Source: Pseudarcicella hirudinis
GTDB taxonomy: Bacteria > Bacteroidota > Bacteroidia > Cytophagales > Spirosomataceae
Assembly: GCF_900115665.1 (NCBI RefSeq)
Contig: NZ_FOXH01000002.1
Location: 124,001 to 188,000, forward strand
DNA: 64,000 nt
Direction: 5' to 3'
Shown: positions 52,580 to 62,467 of the stretch, one piece after another
Layout: each line of letters starts with the position of its first letter
Position numbering within the stretch: position 1 is the stretch's first letter
The notes under the pieces: model-generated
The model's database searches: none
Told to the model about the DNA's origin: nothing
Seen by the model: only the letters and a program-made list of their open reading frames with translations
Position numbers and translations under genes: made by a program

Positions 52580-53191
52580 TTATGGTTGTTTATCCCCCAG
52601 ATCAAGTTTTGCTTTTATAAAATCTTTGGGTTCATTAGCATTTTCCAACGCTTTTACATCCGGAATTTCAAGAAGTTCTGTTTCTGTTTTCTGAATAACT
52701 TTTCGGGGAGATTTTTCAGAATTTGCCATGGCCTCTTTCAATAAAGGAAGAATCGAAGGCTCATAAATAGCTAAAAGAGGCTCCGGAAAATTCTCAACCG
52801 GATTTCTGAAAACAGTAGCCATTTTCTGAGGATTTCTGTGTTGAACCAGGTAATTTATAGTCTGCTTATCCACAAATGGCATATCACAGGCAACTATCAG
52901 CCAGGCTGTCTCTGCATTTTTCGAAAAAGCGGATAATATCCCCGCCATTGGCCCATCTACTTCAAAAGCATCTACAATAGCCTTCAAATCAGTTTGTTGT
53001 GTAGAATTAACCGAAACAAAAACCTCGGCACAAAATGGTTTGAGTAAATCAAACAAATATTGTTCCTGAGTTTTCCCATGATATTCCAGCAAGCGTTTTT
53101 CACGACCCATTCTCGAACTTTTCCCTCCTGAAAGAATCAGCCCGTTTAATGCCGGTATGTTCTCATTCACGGATAAAATCGGATTTTCCAC
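52580..53191 (-). CDS. mobA: Molybdenum cofactor guanylyltransferase
   Basis: Attaches GMP to molybdopterin to give the bis-MGD form of the cofactor (203 residues). It has the nucleotidyltransferase start LILSGGKSSRMGREKRLL with the GxRMGxxK signature, a DGPMAGILSA loop and VACDMPF. The start overlaps the end of moaC by 29 bases, indicating translational coupling. Confidence 0.9.
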   Translation of the reverse strand: MENPILSVNENIPALNGLILSGGKSSRMGREKRLLEYHGKTQEQYLFDLLKPFCAEVFVSVNSTQQTDLKAIVDAFEVDGPMAGILSAFSKNAETAWLIVACDMPFVDKQTINYLVQHRNPQKMATVFRNPVENFPEPLLAIYEPSILPLLKEAMANSEKSPRKVIQKTETELLEIPDVKALENANEPKDFIKAKLDLGDKQP

Positions 53192-53642
53192 CTGTTTTTT
53201 TCGTTAATTTTGTTTCACGAATAATAATATCATGCGAAAATGCTTTGCACATGTCATAAACCGTAAGTGCCGCAATACTGGCTCCAGTTAAGGCTTCCAT
53301 TTCCACTCCTGTTTTGGCCGTAAGTGAGCAGGTACAATCAATTATTACTTCATTTCCCGACACCTCTATGGCAAATTTACAGGAATCAAGACCAAGAGGA
53401 TGGCAAAGTGGAATGAGGTCAGACGTTTTCTTGGCACCCATTGTTCCGGCAATGATTGCCGTTTGAAAAACAGCTCCCTTTTTAGTTTGAATATCACCCT
53501 CTTTAAAATTAGCCATAATCTCCTCATTCAGAACGACGATGCTTCTGGCCGTAGCTGTTCTCTTAGTAATAGCCTTTTCAGAAACATCAACCATAGAAGG
53601 GTTGTTTTCTGAATCAAGGTGTGAAAATATTTTCTGTGACAT
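53163..53642 (-). CDS. moaC: Cyclic pyranopterin monophosphate synthase
   Basis: Converts the MoaA product to cyclic pyranopterin monophosphate in molybdenum-cofactor synthesis (159 residues, typical). Motifs: LIPLCHPLGL, a VEMEALTGAS segment and the C-terminal KKTGGKSDF. The frame is open to 53711, but ATG 53642 (MSQKIFSHLD) is preferred because the longer start is not typical of the family and would overlap the divergent palindrome. No moaA, moaB, moaD or moaE in the window. Confidence 0.92.
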   Translation of the reverse strand: MSQKIFSHLDSENNPSMVDVSEKAITKRTATARSIVVLNEEIMANFKEGDIQTKKGAVFQTAIIAGTMGAKKTSDLIPLCHPLGLDSCKFAIEVSGNEVIIDCTCSLTAKTGVEMEALTGASIAALTVYDMCKAFSHDIIIRETKLTKKTGGKSDFIRE

Positions 53643-53680
53643 ACTTTTCTCTGACGGTTTGATAATTCTTCCCCAAGCCA

Positions 53681-53703
53681 TTGTAACTTTGACAAAGTTA
53701 CAA
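53681..53703. promoter_or_regulatory. Palindromic operator between moaC and moeA
   Basis: Two perfect 10-bp arms TTGTAACTTT and AAAGTTACAA (53681-53690 and 53694-53703) around a 3-base centre, inside the 85-base divergent gap. This placement suggests that one dimeric regulator controls both molybdenum-cofactor directions. Regulator unknown. Confidence 0.55.
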
Positions 53704-53727
53704 ATTAGCATTAACTATTCACAAAGT

Positions 53728-54933
53728 ATGATTTCTGTAGAAGAAGCCCTTAGAATTGTTTTAGAGAATCAATTACCTGACCAGATAATTGAAGTTCCTT
53801 TGCTGGAAGCAAATGGGAAAGTTTTGGCAGAAAACATCTTTGCAGACAGAGATTTTCCGCCTTTCAATCGGGTAGCGATGGACGGTATTGCCATAAATAT
53901 GTCATTTCTCTCTGTTATTTCAGAAGGAGATAAATTGCTGATTGAAAACATCCAGTTTGCAGGAGAACCTCAGAAAACTATGTCCGGAAACGGCAACTGT
54001 ATGGAAGTTATGACTGGTGCAATTCTTCCTGAAAATACAGATACTGTCATTCGGTATGAGGATCTTGATTTTACTGAGATTGAGGGGAGAAAATATGCGA
54101 TTGTAAATATCCCACTCTCTGAACCGGGACAAAATGTTCATCACCAGGGAATCGATAAGTCCGCACAATCTCTGTTAATTCAGCAGGGAACAAAAATAAG
54201 TCCTGCCGAAATTGCCATCATGGCAACTGTAGGTAAAGATTATTGCAAAGTAAAAGCGGCCCCGGCAGTAGCCGTTATTTCCACCGGAGATGAATTGGTA
54301 GATATTCATGAAAACCCTGAAAATCACCAGATCAGGCGATCAAATAGTTATATGCTTGCAGCAGCTTTATCTGAATCCGGAATTAAGGCCAGGCTGTATC
54401 ACCTGAATGATGATCCTGAAAAACTGGAAAACCGGTTAAGAATTATTCTTGCTGCAAATGATGTGCTCATCTTAAGTGGTGGGGTTTCTGCCGGAAAAAA
54501 GGACTTCGTGCCGCAGATTATGGAAAATCTTGGTGTAAAAAAGTTATTTCATAAAGTAAGTCAGAAACCCGGCAAACCATTTTGGTTTGGTAAATCTGAA
54601 TATGGTAAAATCGTTTTTGCCTTACCCGGTAATCCGGGTTCAACATTTCTGTGTTTCTATAAATATGTAAAGCCTTTTTTTTCAGGCTTAAAACAGGAAA
54701 CCCTGAAAAAAGCAGTGCTTTCAGACAAAATCTTTTTCAGGCAGGAATTGACCCTGTTTGTCCCGGTAACGACCCGTTGTAATGAAGAAGCAGCTTTAAT
54801 TGCCACACCTCTTAAGAATAGCGGATCCGGGGATCTTGCTGTTTTGCTTTCCTGTGACGGTTTTCTGGAATTACCTGCCTCTGAAGCAATTTTTGAGGAA
54901 GGAAAAAGTTTCAGTTATATCAATTTTAAATAA
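53728..54933 (+). CDS. moeA: Molybdopterin molybdenumtransferase MoeA
   Basis: Inserts molybdate into molybdopterin (401 residues). Motifs: FNRVAMDGIAI, VMTGAILPENTDTVIRYED, a STGDELV element, LSGGVSAGKKDFV and ALPGNPGSTF. The open frame extends upstream to 53539, but ATG 53728 (MISVEEALRIV) gives the canonical N-terminus. Divergent from moaC-mobA. Confidence 0.93.
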   Translation: MISVEEALRIVLENQLPDQIIEVPLLEANGKVLAENIFADRDFPPFNRVAMDGIAINMSFLSVISEGDKLLIENIQFAGEPQKTMSGNGNCMEVMTGAILPENTDTVIRYEDLDFTEIEGRKYAIVNIPLSEPGQNVHHQGIDKSAQSLLIQQGTKISPAEIAIMATVGKDYCKVKAAPAVAVISTGDELVDIHENPENHQIRRSNSYMLAAALSESGIKARLYHLNDDPEKLENRLRIILAANDVLILSGGVSAGKKDFVPQIMENLGVKKLFHKVSQKPGKPFWFGKSEYGKIVFALPGNPGSTFLCFYKYVKPFFSGLKQETLKKAVLSDKIFFRQELTLFVPVTTRCNEEAALIATPLKNSGSGDLAVLLSCDGFLELPASEAIFEEGKSFSYINFK

Positions 54934-54993
54934 ATTTCCGGTTGATTAATCGGGTACTTGTTTGTGTTTTCATGAACGAAGGTATCCTAAAAT

Positions 54994-55031
54994 AAAAACC
55001 CTCCCCGAAAACTATTTCGGGGAGGGTTTTT
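54994..55031. terminator. Bidirectional terminator
   Basis: Perfect 17-bp stem (54994-55010 with 55015-55031) with a GC core CCCTCCCCG, 4-nt loop, A run before and T run after. It ends moeA and the convergent propeller-cytochrome gene. Confidence 0.9.
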
Positions 55032-55047
55032 AAAATATTAATCTGTA

Positions 55048-57066
55048 CTATTTCTTACCTAAAGAAGCAATCCATGTTGCGATCTTTTTCACATCACCTT
55101 TTGGTAAATGTGCCATAGGAGGCATTGGTGTTGCGAAATCCGGCCAGTTATCCGGTTTTGGTTCGAAAATTAATGCTTCGATCTGTTCAGCAGTATATTT
55201 ACGTTTAGCTACCTCAGAATAAGCCGGGCCAACTGCACGCTCGTTTACTTTATGACAGGCAAGACAAGTATGTTTCGACAATAATTTCATGATCTCTTTT
55301 TCATTGATCACATCTTTTACCGGAGTAGCAATACTTACTGGCTTAACACCTTTTACAGACACTTTTTTGTCTCCGACTTTTGTACCTGCACTGGCTGGCG
55401 CCGCTTCTTTTAACTGTCCGTCAGGAGAAGTTACTGAAACATTCGGATCGATACCTTTTTTGTTTTTCGCTTTAGGGGTAACTAAGGTAATATTTAGTTT
55501 TTCCCCCGCAGGAATTTTATTCAAAGTATAATACGCTTTGTCATGCAGCAATTCCAAACCACCGTTTGCAGAACGTACACCTTCCGGTAAAATCTGGTGA
55601 ATATATCCCGGACGTAAACCATCAACCACGATTCTCACTTTCAAACCATCTTCCGATACTTTTACTCCACGTACTGCATTATCCTCATTATTTACAATAG
55701 GAGAGCCGTAAACCGGGTGATATTTGTAGATATAACTCATTACTTCGTAAGAGTTTACATCACCGGCAGTCTTTTTATCAACAGGCTGGGTAAATTCAAT
55801 TTCAAAACCATCCGGCATGGCACGGACAGCCTTCATTTCAAATGGTACTTTACCTGTCCAGATCAATCGTTCGAAGCTGTAAGGTTCTTTACCTGTTGAA
55901 CCCCATCCACGGTTAGTACCACCTACAAACAGGTTATTGTCTTTTCCCCATGACATTCTCAGCACACCTGAGGCAAATCCACTGCGGAAGTCGAAAGAAG
56001 CACCCTGATAAGTTCCATCTACTTTTTCAAGGAAAACACGGGCAATTTTAGACATCCCTTCGTCACCAACAAAAATCTGACCTGCAAAAGGACCAAAATC
56101 ACCTTTGGTATCATCCTTAATAAGTTCAGAAGTAGAAACACCCAAAACTCCGTGAGGCAACCAGACTGCCGGCGATTTGATGCCTTTGTCTGGGTTGTTT
56201 TTGGCCATTTCATAAATGGTAGTCATTGGCTCATTTTTGATATACTCAGGTTTTACCTTCGGATTATCACGAGGGTCAACTTTTGCATAAATCAAATCGG
56301 GACGCATTTTAACAGGTGATTCAGGACGGTCAGCCCATTTTAAAGAAGCCGGATGTCCCATAAAATCTCCTTTTTCAACATGCGTAATAAAACCTGAACC
56401 CATCCAGTCACCCTGGTTATCTCCGTAGAAGAATTCACCATCAATTAAGCCGATTCCGCAAGGAGAACGCATCCCGGCAGCATATGGCTCCATTTTTCCG
56501 TCTTCACTGATTTTCATTGTCCAGCCTCTCCAGGGTACAAGTGATTTACCTGCCCACCAGTCAGAGTTTCCGAAACCCACATTTCCGGTTACATAAAAAG
56601 AACCATCCGGGCCGATTTTAGGACCGAAGCTGTATTCATGATAGTGTCCGGAAATAGGCCATGCATAAACCGTTTCATAACGATCTGCTTTACCGTCCCC
56701 ATTTTTGTCTACCAATTTTGTCAATTCTCCACGTTGTGCACAATACAGGTTGCCATCTTTGTAGGCAAGACCTAATATCTCGTGCAAACCACCTGCGAAT
56801 TTTCTGAAGTTGGGATTTTTTCCGGTTGGGTTTTCTACAATCCACACATCACCACGGCGTGTAGAAAGAGCCACATCTCCGTTTGGAAGTGTTACCAGAC
56901 CACCTACTTCAAGGACTAATCCTTCCGGTGCAGGAATCTTGACAATTTTATAGTAATCGTTTTCCGAAGGAGCATTTTCCTGAGCATAAGCTCCGGTTGC
57001 AAGGCAAGCCAATGCCAAAGCAGCTACTTTGCGATTAATTAAATTTTTAAATGATTTTATATTCAT
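55048..57066 (-). CDS. Secreted beta-propeller with C-terminal cytochrome c
   Basis: A 672-residue protein: signal peptide (about 1-28, ending GAYAQ), a soluble-dehydrogenase-like beta-propeller (about 40-420, with LEVGGLVTLPNGDVALSTRRGD-type repeats), an Ig-like middle (about 425-520) and a cytochrome c domain with CLACH near residue 606. Redox role by electron transfer to the haem is plausible; resembles Planctomycetes/Bacteroidota carbohydrate-locus proteins (DUF7133 type). It is just downstream of a DUF1080 gene on the same strand (62-base gap), so the two may act on the same sugar. Confidence 0.8.
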   Translation of the reverse strand: MNIKSFKNLINRKVAALALACLATGAYAQENAPSENDYYKIVKIPAPEGLVLEVGGLVTLPNGDVALSTRRGDVWIVENPTGKNPNFRKFAGGLHEILGLAYKDGNLYCAQRGELTKLVDKNGDGKADRYETVYAWPISGHYHEYSFGPKIGPDGSFYVTGNVGFGNSDWWAGKSLVPWRGWTMKISEDGKMEPYAAGMRSPCGIGLIDGEFFYGDNQGDWMGSGFITHVEKGDFMGHPASLKWADRPESPVKMRPDLIYAKVDPRDNPKVKPEYIKNEPMTTIYEMAKNNPDKGIKSPAVWLPHGVLGVSTSELIKDDTKGDFGPFAGQIFVGDEGMSKIARVFLEKVDGTYQGASFDFRSGFASGVLRMSWGKDNNLFVGGTNRGWGSTGKEPYSFERLIWTGKVPFEMKAVRAMPDGFEIEFTQPVDKKTAGDVNSYEVMSYIYKYHPVYGSPIVNNEDNAVRGVKVSEDGLKVRIVVDGLRPGYIHQILPEGVRSANGGLELLHDKAYYTLNKIPAGEKLNITLVTPKAKNKKGIDPNVSVTSPDGQLKEAAPASAGTKVGDKKVSVKGVKPVSIATPVKDVINEKEIMKLLSKHTCLACHKVNERAVGPAYSEVAKRKYTAEQIEALIFEPKPDNWPDFATPMPPMAHLPKGDVKKIATWIASLGKK

Positions 57067-57128
57067 GGTTTTACACCTTAAATTTTACGTTTAAACTTGA
57101 TTGTTATCTGATGAACAAAGAAAAAATT

Positions 57129-58955
57129 CTACCACAAAATCTGGTATTGAACTTTCTCACCTGAGGGTACATAAAGTGTTGATAATTCCCCTTGTTTTAC
57201 CAAAGTCGGTTTAGCAGAAGGCGACACTTTTATGAAATAGCTCTTGCCATCCACAGCGTATAGTTCATCAGAAATTTTAGTAATTTCTTTCGCAGTTGCC
57301 AGACGACAAACTACATCTGCAGAAGGTTTTTTGAAAGAAATTTCACGGTTGAAGTATTTCCCTTCAACTGAACGGATCTGATCTTCGACTTCCGAACCAT
57401 AAATCTGATAGCGGAAAGTCGGTTGATTAATGGCGTCAACATCATATCCTAAAGTACGGAAGTTAGCGTCCTGAGAAAGGGCATCAGAAGTAGTAAATGT
57501 TCCGTTTTTAACAATAACAGGAAGATCTCCCAACATCAGAACAGTACCGCGAGGACGTGAAGAACCATCGCCACGGTCATCCCACATTGGTGTCATGTCA
57601 AGGAATTGTCCTTTCCAGATTTGTGAGATAGCGCCATTATCCATATCAAATGCATAATGTAAATTTTCAGGGCTTCCTACGTTGATAGAATGAACAACTC
57701 TTTTGATTTTTTTACCATCTTTTCCATACAGATCGGTAAAAGAACGAAGTAAGGTAGGTTCTGTAGCATTTAATAAAATCGGATCCTGAGGAGAACCGGC
57801 CAACATAGAACCTAAGGTGTTGTAAGAAGTTTCACGAAAATTTGGTCCTTCCACAGACATTCCCAGGACAGGAGATACCCATCCGTCAGTCTTAAAATAT
57901 ACAATTTCCAAAGGAACATTTCCTGCCGGAAGATCAACAGATACACTACGTTGATTGTTTGACACAGTCCATGCAGATGGTAATACTTCTTTGTTACCGA
58001 TTTTTACAGAATAAGTTCCTCCTAACTGAAAAGTGAAATCATGTTTTCCTGCTTGAGGGACATTTAAAGCCGCCGTAATTTTTTCTCCGAAATTATTCGG
58101 TTGTTTACTGAAATCCCAGGTAAGTTTTTCCAGTTTTCCGGTAGCATCAGGTTTTTTGCTCAGGAAATCTTCTTCTTTTTTGAAAGCACCGTAATAAACA
58201 GCATAATTAATGTTGTTTAATTCGGCAGGTTTTCCTGTAAAACTATGATAAGTCAGATTTCTGAAAGCGATAGGGCCATGATCTCCCTGAATCATAAACG
58301 GACCTGTTGCCGCTTCTTTTTCGGAGATAGGTCCTCCTGTAGGACCGGATAATTCTACATTTTCATGAAGAACCACACCATTCAGGCTAAGTTTCAATAC
58401 TTTGGCATTGGCAATTTTATTGCCGTTTGCATCAAATTTAGGAGCCTGGAAAGAAATTTCCATGTGCTGCCATAAACCCGGAGCAAGACAGGCATTCTGA
58501 CGGGGAGCATGCCCTTCGTACAATCTTCCTGAAGGCAGTTCACGGCGTTTGTAAATACCTCCGCAATCTCCGTAAGCAGGTACTTTTACACCCCAGCTGT
58601 CTAATAATTGAATTTCATAACGTCCTTGTAAATAGAAACCTGAATTGGAATGAGCGGCCATGTTGAAATCAAATTCCACATTTACATCTCCGTGTTCCAT
58701 CACAGAAATCAGGTTCGAACGGTTTTGTTCGTCGGTAAGATTGGCTAAAACACCTTTGCCGGGCGTTCCGGTCATGGCATCATGTTTGGATATATCAACG
58801 GTAACGTCGCCAACGATTTGCCAGTTGGCCTTTCCGGTAGGTTTCCAGAAAGAAAGATCATTAAACGATACTGTTTCCTGAGCAAAGACAAACGTTGGGA
58901 ATGACAACGCTGCGATAAGCCCAAGCTTTTTCATCGAATCATTGAGTTTAAACAT
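57129..58955 (-). CDS. Secreted DUF1080 protein, probable glycosidase
   Basis: A 608-residue secreted protein. The start ATG 58955 gives residues 1-7 then MKKLGLIAALSFPTFVFAQ, so ATG 58934 is an equally good start. A DUF1080 (3-keto-disaccharide hydrolase/concanavalin-like) domain at about 30-240 has GFYLQGRYEIQLLDS and WQHMEISFQ. A second beta-sandwich domain lies at about 285-365 and a further beta region continues to the end. Members of DUF1080 cleave 3-keto-glycosides in some organisms. It is upstream of the propeller-cytochrome gene, suggesting joint oxidative sugar degradation. Confidence 0.8.
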   Translation of the reverse strand: MFKLNDSMKKLGLIAALSFPTFVFAQETVSFNDLSFWKPTGKANWQIVGDVTVDISKHDAMTGTPGKGVLANLTDEQNRSNLISVMEHGDVNVEFDFNMAAHSNSGFYLQGRYEIQLLDSWGVKVPAYGDCGGIYKRRELPSGRLYEGHAPRQNACLAPGLWQHMEISFQAPKFDANGNKIANAKVLKLSLNGVVLHENVELSGPTGGPISEKEAATGPFMIQGDHGPIAFRNLTYHSFTGKPAELNNINYAVYYGAFKKEEDFLSKKPDATGKLEKLTWDFSKQPNNFGEKITAALNVPQAGKHDFTFQLGGTYSVKIGNKEVLPSAWTVSNNQRSVSVDLPAGNVPLEIVYFKTDGWVSPVLGMSVEGPNFRETSYNTLGSMLAGSPQDPILLNATEPTLLRSFTDLYGKDGKKIKRVVHSINVGSPENLHYAFDMDNGAISQIWKGQFLDMTPMWDDRGDGSSRPRGTVLMLGDLPVIVKNGTFTTSDALSQDANFRTLGYDVDAINQPTFRYQIYGSEVEDQIRSVEGKYFNREISFKKPSADVVCRLATAKEITKISDELYAVDGKSYFIKVSPSAKPTLVKQGELSTLYVPSGEKVQYQILW

Positions 58956-59294
58956 TGTTTTTCAAGTATAATTAAGAATTAAAAAATGGATATTGGTTAT
59001 AGGAAGGATAAGCTGTTATAAACCTTCAGGGGTTTGACAATAGTAATTCAATCTGAATGTGGTAAATCATTTGTAAAATCAGGAAATTTATGAATGGCTC
59101 TTCTTCTCAGATGAAAACCAATCTTTCATTTTGAATCCGAAGTTTAAGCATATTACCCGATTATCTTAGCACGTTTTGCAGGGTTTTTATGGAATAAAAT
59201 GCTTTTGACGGATTATATTTCGGGTAAAAAAGGCAACTTTCTGTCTTTTTCCGGATTCATTTATCAACAATAGGAGAGATTCAATCTTTTATAC
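58956..59294. other. 339-base gap, no supported gene
   Basis: Upstream region of the DUF1080 operon and the 3' side of the P450 gene; AT-rich, no motif identified. Confidence 0.5.
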
Positions 59295-60662
59295 TCACAA
59301 TTTCCTCAAAAAAATATTCAATTTTAATCCCCCTTTTGGTTTTAAAGTAACCAATGGTTCCGGAACAACTTCTTCAATGAATTGAAAATCGAAATTTCTC
59401 ACCAGTTCAATCAGCATAATCTGCATTTCCATTAAAGCAAAATTGTTTCCGATGCAAAGTCTTGGCCCTCCGCCAAAAGGCAGATAGGCATAGCCAGGTC
59501 GTTCTTTTACCTGTTCGGCAGAGAAGTTCTCCGGATTGAAAACCTCAGGATCTTTCCAGTATTTAGGATTGCGGTGAAGAGCATATGTTGAAATCATGAC
59601 AGCTTCTCCTTTGGATACTTTGTAATCAGCCAGGTTATCATCAGTTACAATTTCTCTGGTAACAGCCCAGGCAGGCGGGTATAATCTCATGACTTCCTGA
59701 ATGACCTGCATGGTGTAAACCAGAGATCGCAGGTTCTCGATGGAAGGTTTTCCTTCTTTTCCAAGTACCTGCTCAATTTCTTCTCTCAGCTTAAGCATTA
59801 CCTCCGGATGTCGGGAAAGGAGATATAAAGTCCATGACATTCCTACCGCAGTGGTTTCATGTCCGGCGATAAATATGGTTAACATTTCATCTCTCAACTG
59901 TTTATTGCTCATTTGTTCCCCGCTTTCTTCATCTTTAGCGGTAATAAGCATTTGCATCAGATCGTTAAATTCCTTATCCGGATTTTTCTGTAAAGCACTT
60001 CTTCGGGTTTCAATGATTTCATCAATAAGTCCGGCGACTCTTTTGGAGGAGGATTTGAATTGAAAGTTCCAGTAAGACGGAAACCAGAGCGGCAGAGAAA
60101 CCGGATTACTGAAACGGTCACTCGCAAGCTGATTGAGGATGTCTATATCTTTGGAAATGGAAGCAATCTTGTCCTGATTAATGAAAGTTCCGAATAAAGA
60201 CTTTGTAACAATCATCAAAGTCGTTTCCATCATTATTTTAGAGACAGCGATCGTCTGATATGAATTTTCAGGAATTTCTTTCTTCAGGCGTTCTACCATC
60301 AACTGAGATTCATCATGCATGGTATCGACGAGTAATGAAAGCCTTTGTTTGTAGAAAGCAGGCTGTGCAAGTTTCCTTTGCCGATGCCAGAAATCCCCGT
60401 TGCTGGTGAGTAAACCCTGTCCGAGCATGAGTGAAAGGATCCGGTAAGCCCTTCCTTTTATATAATTTTTATTGTTTTCCTGAAGCACATATTTAGCCAG
60501 CTCGGCTGTCATGACGAAGTTGATTCTGAAATTGCCGATTCTTAGCAAGGCAATAGGATCATGATTTTTCTGAATCCCCATCAGGAAAGAGAGGGGGTCT
60601 CTTTTTAAGGCAAGAGCATGGCCGAGAAAGGGGAGTCCTTTTATTTCAGGTACTGGTTGCAC
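59295..60662 (-). CDS. Cytochrome P450
   Basis: A 455-residue monooxygenase. The heme-binding FGGGPRLCIG lies near residue 400, the I-helix AGHETTAVGMSW gives proton delivery, and the K-helix ExxR is EVMRLYPP. No signal peptide. No ferredoxin or ferredoxin-reductase gene is beside it, so the redox partner is elsewhere. The substrate is unknown; the length and N-terminus resemble bacterial CYP102-domain-like or fatty-acid P450s. Confidence 0.95.
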   Translation of the reverse strand: MQPVPEIKGLPFLGHALALKRDPLSFLMGIQKNHDPIALLRIGNFRINFVMTAELAKYVLQENNKNYIKGRAYRILSLMLGQGLLTSNGDFWHRQRKLAQPAFYKQRLSLLVDTMHDESQLMVERLKKEIPENSYQTIAVSKIMMETTLMIVTKSLFGTFINQDKIASISKDIDILNQLASDRFSNPVSLPLWFPSYWNFQFKSSSKRVAGLIDEIIETRRSALQKNPDKEFNDLMQMLITAKDEESGEQMSNKQLRDEMLTIFIAGHETTAVGMSWTLYLLSRHPEVMLKLREEIEQVLGKEGKPSIENLRSLVYTMQVIQEVMRLYPPAWAVTREIVTDDNLADYKVSKGEAVMISTYALHRNPKYWKDPEVFNPENFSAEQVKERPGYAYLPFGGGPRLCIGNNFALMEMQIMLIELVRNFDFQFIEEVVPEPLVTLKPKGGLKLNIFLRKL

Positions 60663-60862
60663 GAGCTTTGAGGAGTTTAGTGATTGATTCAGGACTAGAT
60701 AGTGTTTCTTGGAAAAAGTATTAAAAATAAATAAATTACAGATGAAATACTACAAATAATGCAAAAAACGAACTAAATTTGCAGGCAAATGAAAAACGAT
60801 TAATCAAATCGTAACATCCTTAGTTAAACTAATTTGCCGAATCTACAGATTCGTCCCCGACT

Positions 60863-62383
60863 ATGTCATCCAAAAAAATCCAGTCAGCGCTCATTTCAGT
60901 TTATTACAAAGACGGACTTGCTCCAATTGTCGAACTTCTTCATCAGAACGGAGTAAAATTATACTCAACAGGTGGTACCCAGACTTTCATCGAAGAAATG
61001 GGAATTGCTGTAACAGCCGTTGAAGATCTTACAAGTTATCCGTCAATTTTCGGAGGAAGAGTAAAAACCCTTCACCCTAAAGTTTTCGGTGGAATTTTAT
61101 ATCGTCGTGATAATGAAGGAGATGTTCAGACTGCGGCTCAATTTGAAATTCCTTCAATTGATTTGGTAATTGTTGATTTATATCCGTTTGAAGAAACTGT
61201 GGCAAGCGGTGCTTCAGAAGATGATATTATTGAGAAAATTGATATTGGCGGAATCTCCCTGATCCGAGGAGCTGCTAAAAATTTCAATGATGTTCTGATT
61301 GTTTCATCAAGAAATCAATATGCAGAAGTTTTAGCTTTATTACAGGCAAAGGATTGTGGCACAGAGCTGGCCGATCGTAAACGTTTTGCAATGTTGGCGT
61401 TCGGAACCTCTTCGCATTATGATACTGCAATTCATGCATATTTTAACGGTAATAAAACAGACATTTATGATTTTAAATCATTACCGCAAAATAGCCTTCG
61501 CTATGGTGAAAACCCTCACCAATCGGCTACTTTCTATGGTGATCTGGAATCATTATTTGATAAATTAAACGGTAAAGATTTATCATACAATAACTTAGTT
61601 GATGTGGATGCCTGCATCACTTTACTGGATGAATTCAAAGAGACTTCTTTTGTTATTATCAAACATACCAATGCCTGCGGAGTTGCCTCGGCTGCAACAG
61701 TAAAAGAAGCTTATGTAAATGCATTTGCCTGTGATACAATCTCTGCATTTGGAGGTGTTCTGGCTACAAATGGTACAGTTGATAAAGCAGCAGCAGAAGA
61801 GATGAATTCTTTGTTCTTCGAAATTCTGATTGCTCCTGATTATACAGAAGAAGCCCTTGAAGTATTGAAAAGTAAGAAAAACCGTATTTTGTTGAAACGC
61901 AAAGCGGTATCTGTTTCAAAAATGATGTTCAAAACATTGCTGAACGGAGTATTGGAACAAGATAAAGACCTTGCTACAGAAACAGTTGCTGATTTCAGAA
62001 CCGTAACAGAGAAAGCACCGACTGAATCAGAACTGAATGCTTTGGAGTTTGCTTTGAAAATCTGTAAGCATACGAAATCGAATACGATTATTCTGGCAAA
62101 AGAAGGTCAGTTACTGGCAAGTGGTGTTGGACAAACTTCACGTGTTGATGCCTTAAAACAAGCTATTGAAAAAGCTGCTGAATTCGGATTTGATCTGAAT
62201 GGAGCGGTAATGGCTTCTGATGCCTTCTTCCCGTTCCCTGACTGTGTTGAAATTGCACATAAAGCCGGAATTACTGCGGTAACCCAACCGGGCGGATCAA
62301 TTAAAGATAAAGACTCAATTGCATATTGTAATGCGAATAATCTGGCAATGGTAATGACAGGTGTAAGACACTTCAAACATTAA
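60863..62383 (+). CDS. purH: Bifunctional AICAR formyltransferase/IMP cyclohydrolase
   Basis: Catalyses the last two steps of IMP synthesis. IMP cyclohydrolase (MGS) domain about 1-190 with YSTGGTQTFIEE and GGRVKTLHPK; AICAR transformylase domain about 195-506 with RYGENPHQ, KHTNACG and the SDAFFPFPD element. The 506 residues are typical. It stands alone, followed by a very strong terminator. Confidence 0.97.
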   Translation: MSSKKIQSALISVYYKDGLAPIVELLHQNGVKLYSTGGTQTFIEEMGIAVTAVEDLTSYPSIFGGRVKTLHPKVFGGILYRRDNEGDVQTAAQFEIPSIDLVIVDLYPFEETVASGASEDDIIEKIDIGGISLIRGAAKNFNDVLIVSSRNQYAEVLALLQAKDCGTELADRKRFAMLAFGTSSHYDTAIHAYFNGNKTDIYDFKSLPQNSLRYGENPHQSATFYGDLESLFDKLNGKDLSYNNLVDVDACITLLDEFKETSFVIIKHTNACGVASAATVKEAYVNAFACDTISAFGGVLATNGTVDKAAAEEMNSLFFEILIAPDYTEEALEVLKSKKNRILLKRKAVSVSKMMFKTLLNGVLEQDKDLATETVADFRTVTEKAPTESELNALEFALKICKHTKSNTIILAKEGQLLASGVGQTSRVDALKQAIEKAAEFGFDLNGAVMASDAFFPFPDCVEIAHKAGITAVTQPGGSIKDKDSIAYCNANNLAMVMTGVRHFKH

Positions 62384-62397
62384 AATTGACAATATTT

Positions 62398-62446
62398 AAA
62401 AGAAGAAAGCCCTCAGATTTTATGCTGAGGGCTTTCTTCTTTTATT
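62398..62446. terminator. Terminator after purH
   Basis: Perfect 19-bp stem (62398-62416 with 62425-62443) with core AAGCCCTCAG/CTGAGGGCTT and an 8-nt loop, between purH and the convergent membrane-protein gene. Confidence 0.9.
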
Positions 62447-62467
62447 ATATCTTTCAGAAAATCTGCT

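Noticed and set aside
53539-53727. Upstream extension of moeA
   Set aside because: It would overlap moaC and its operator on the opposite strand; family N-terminus begins at 53728.
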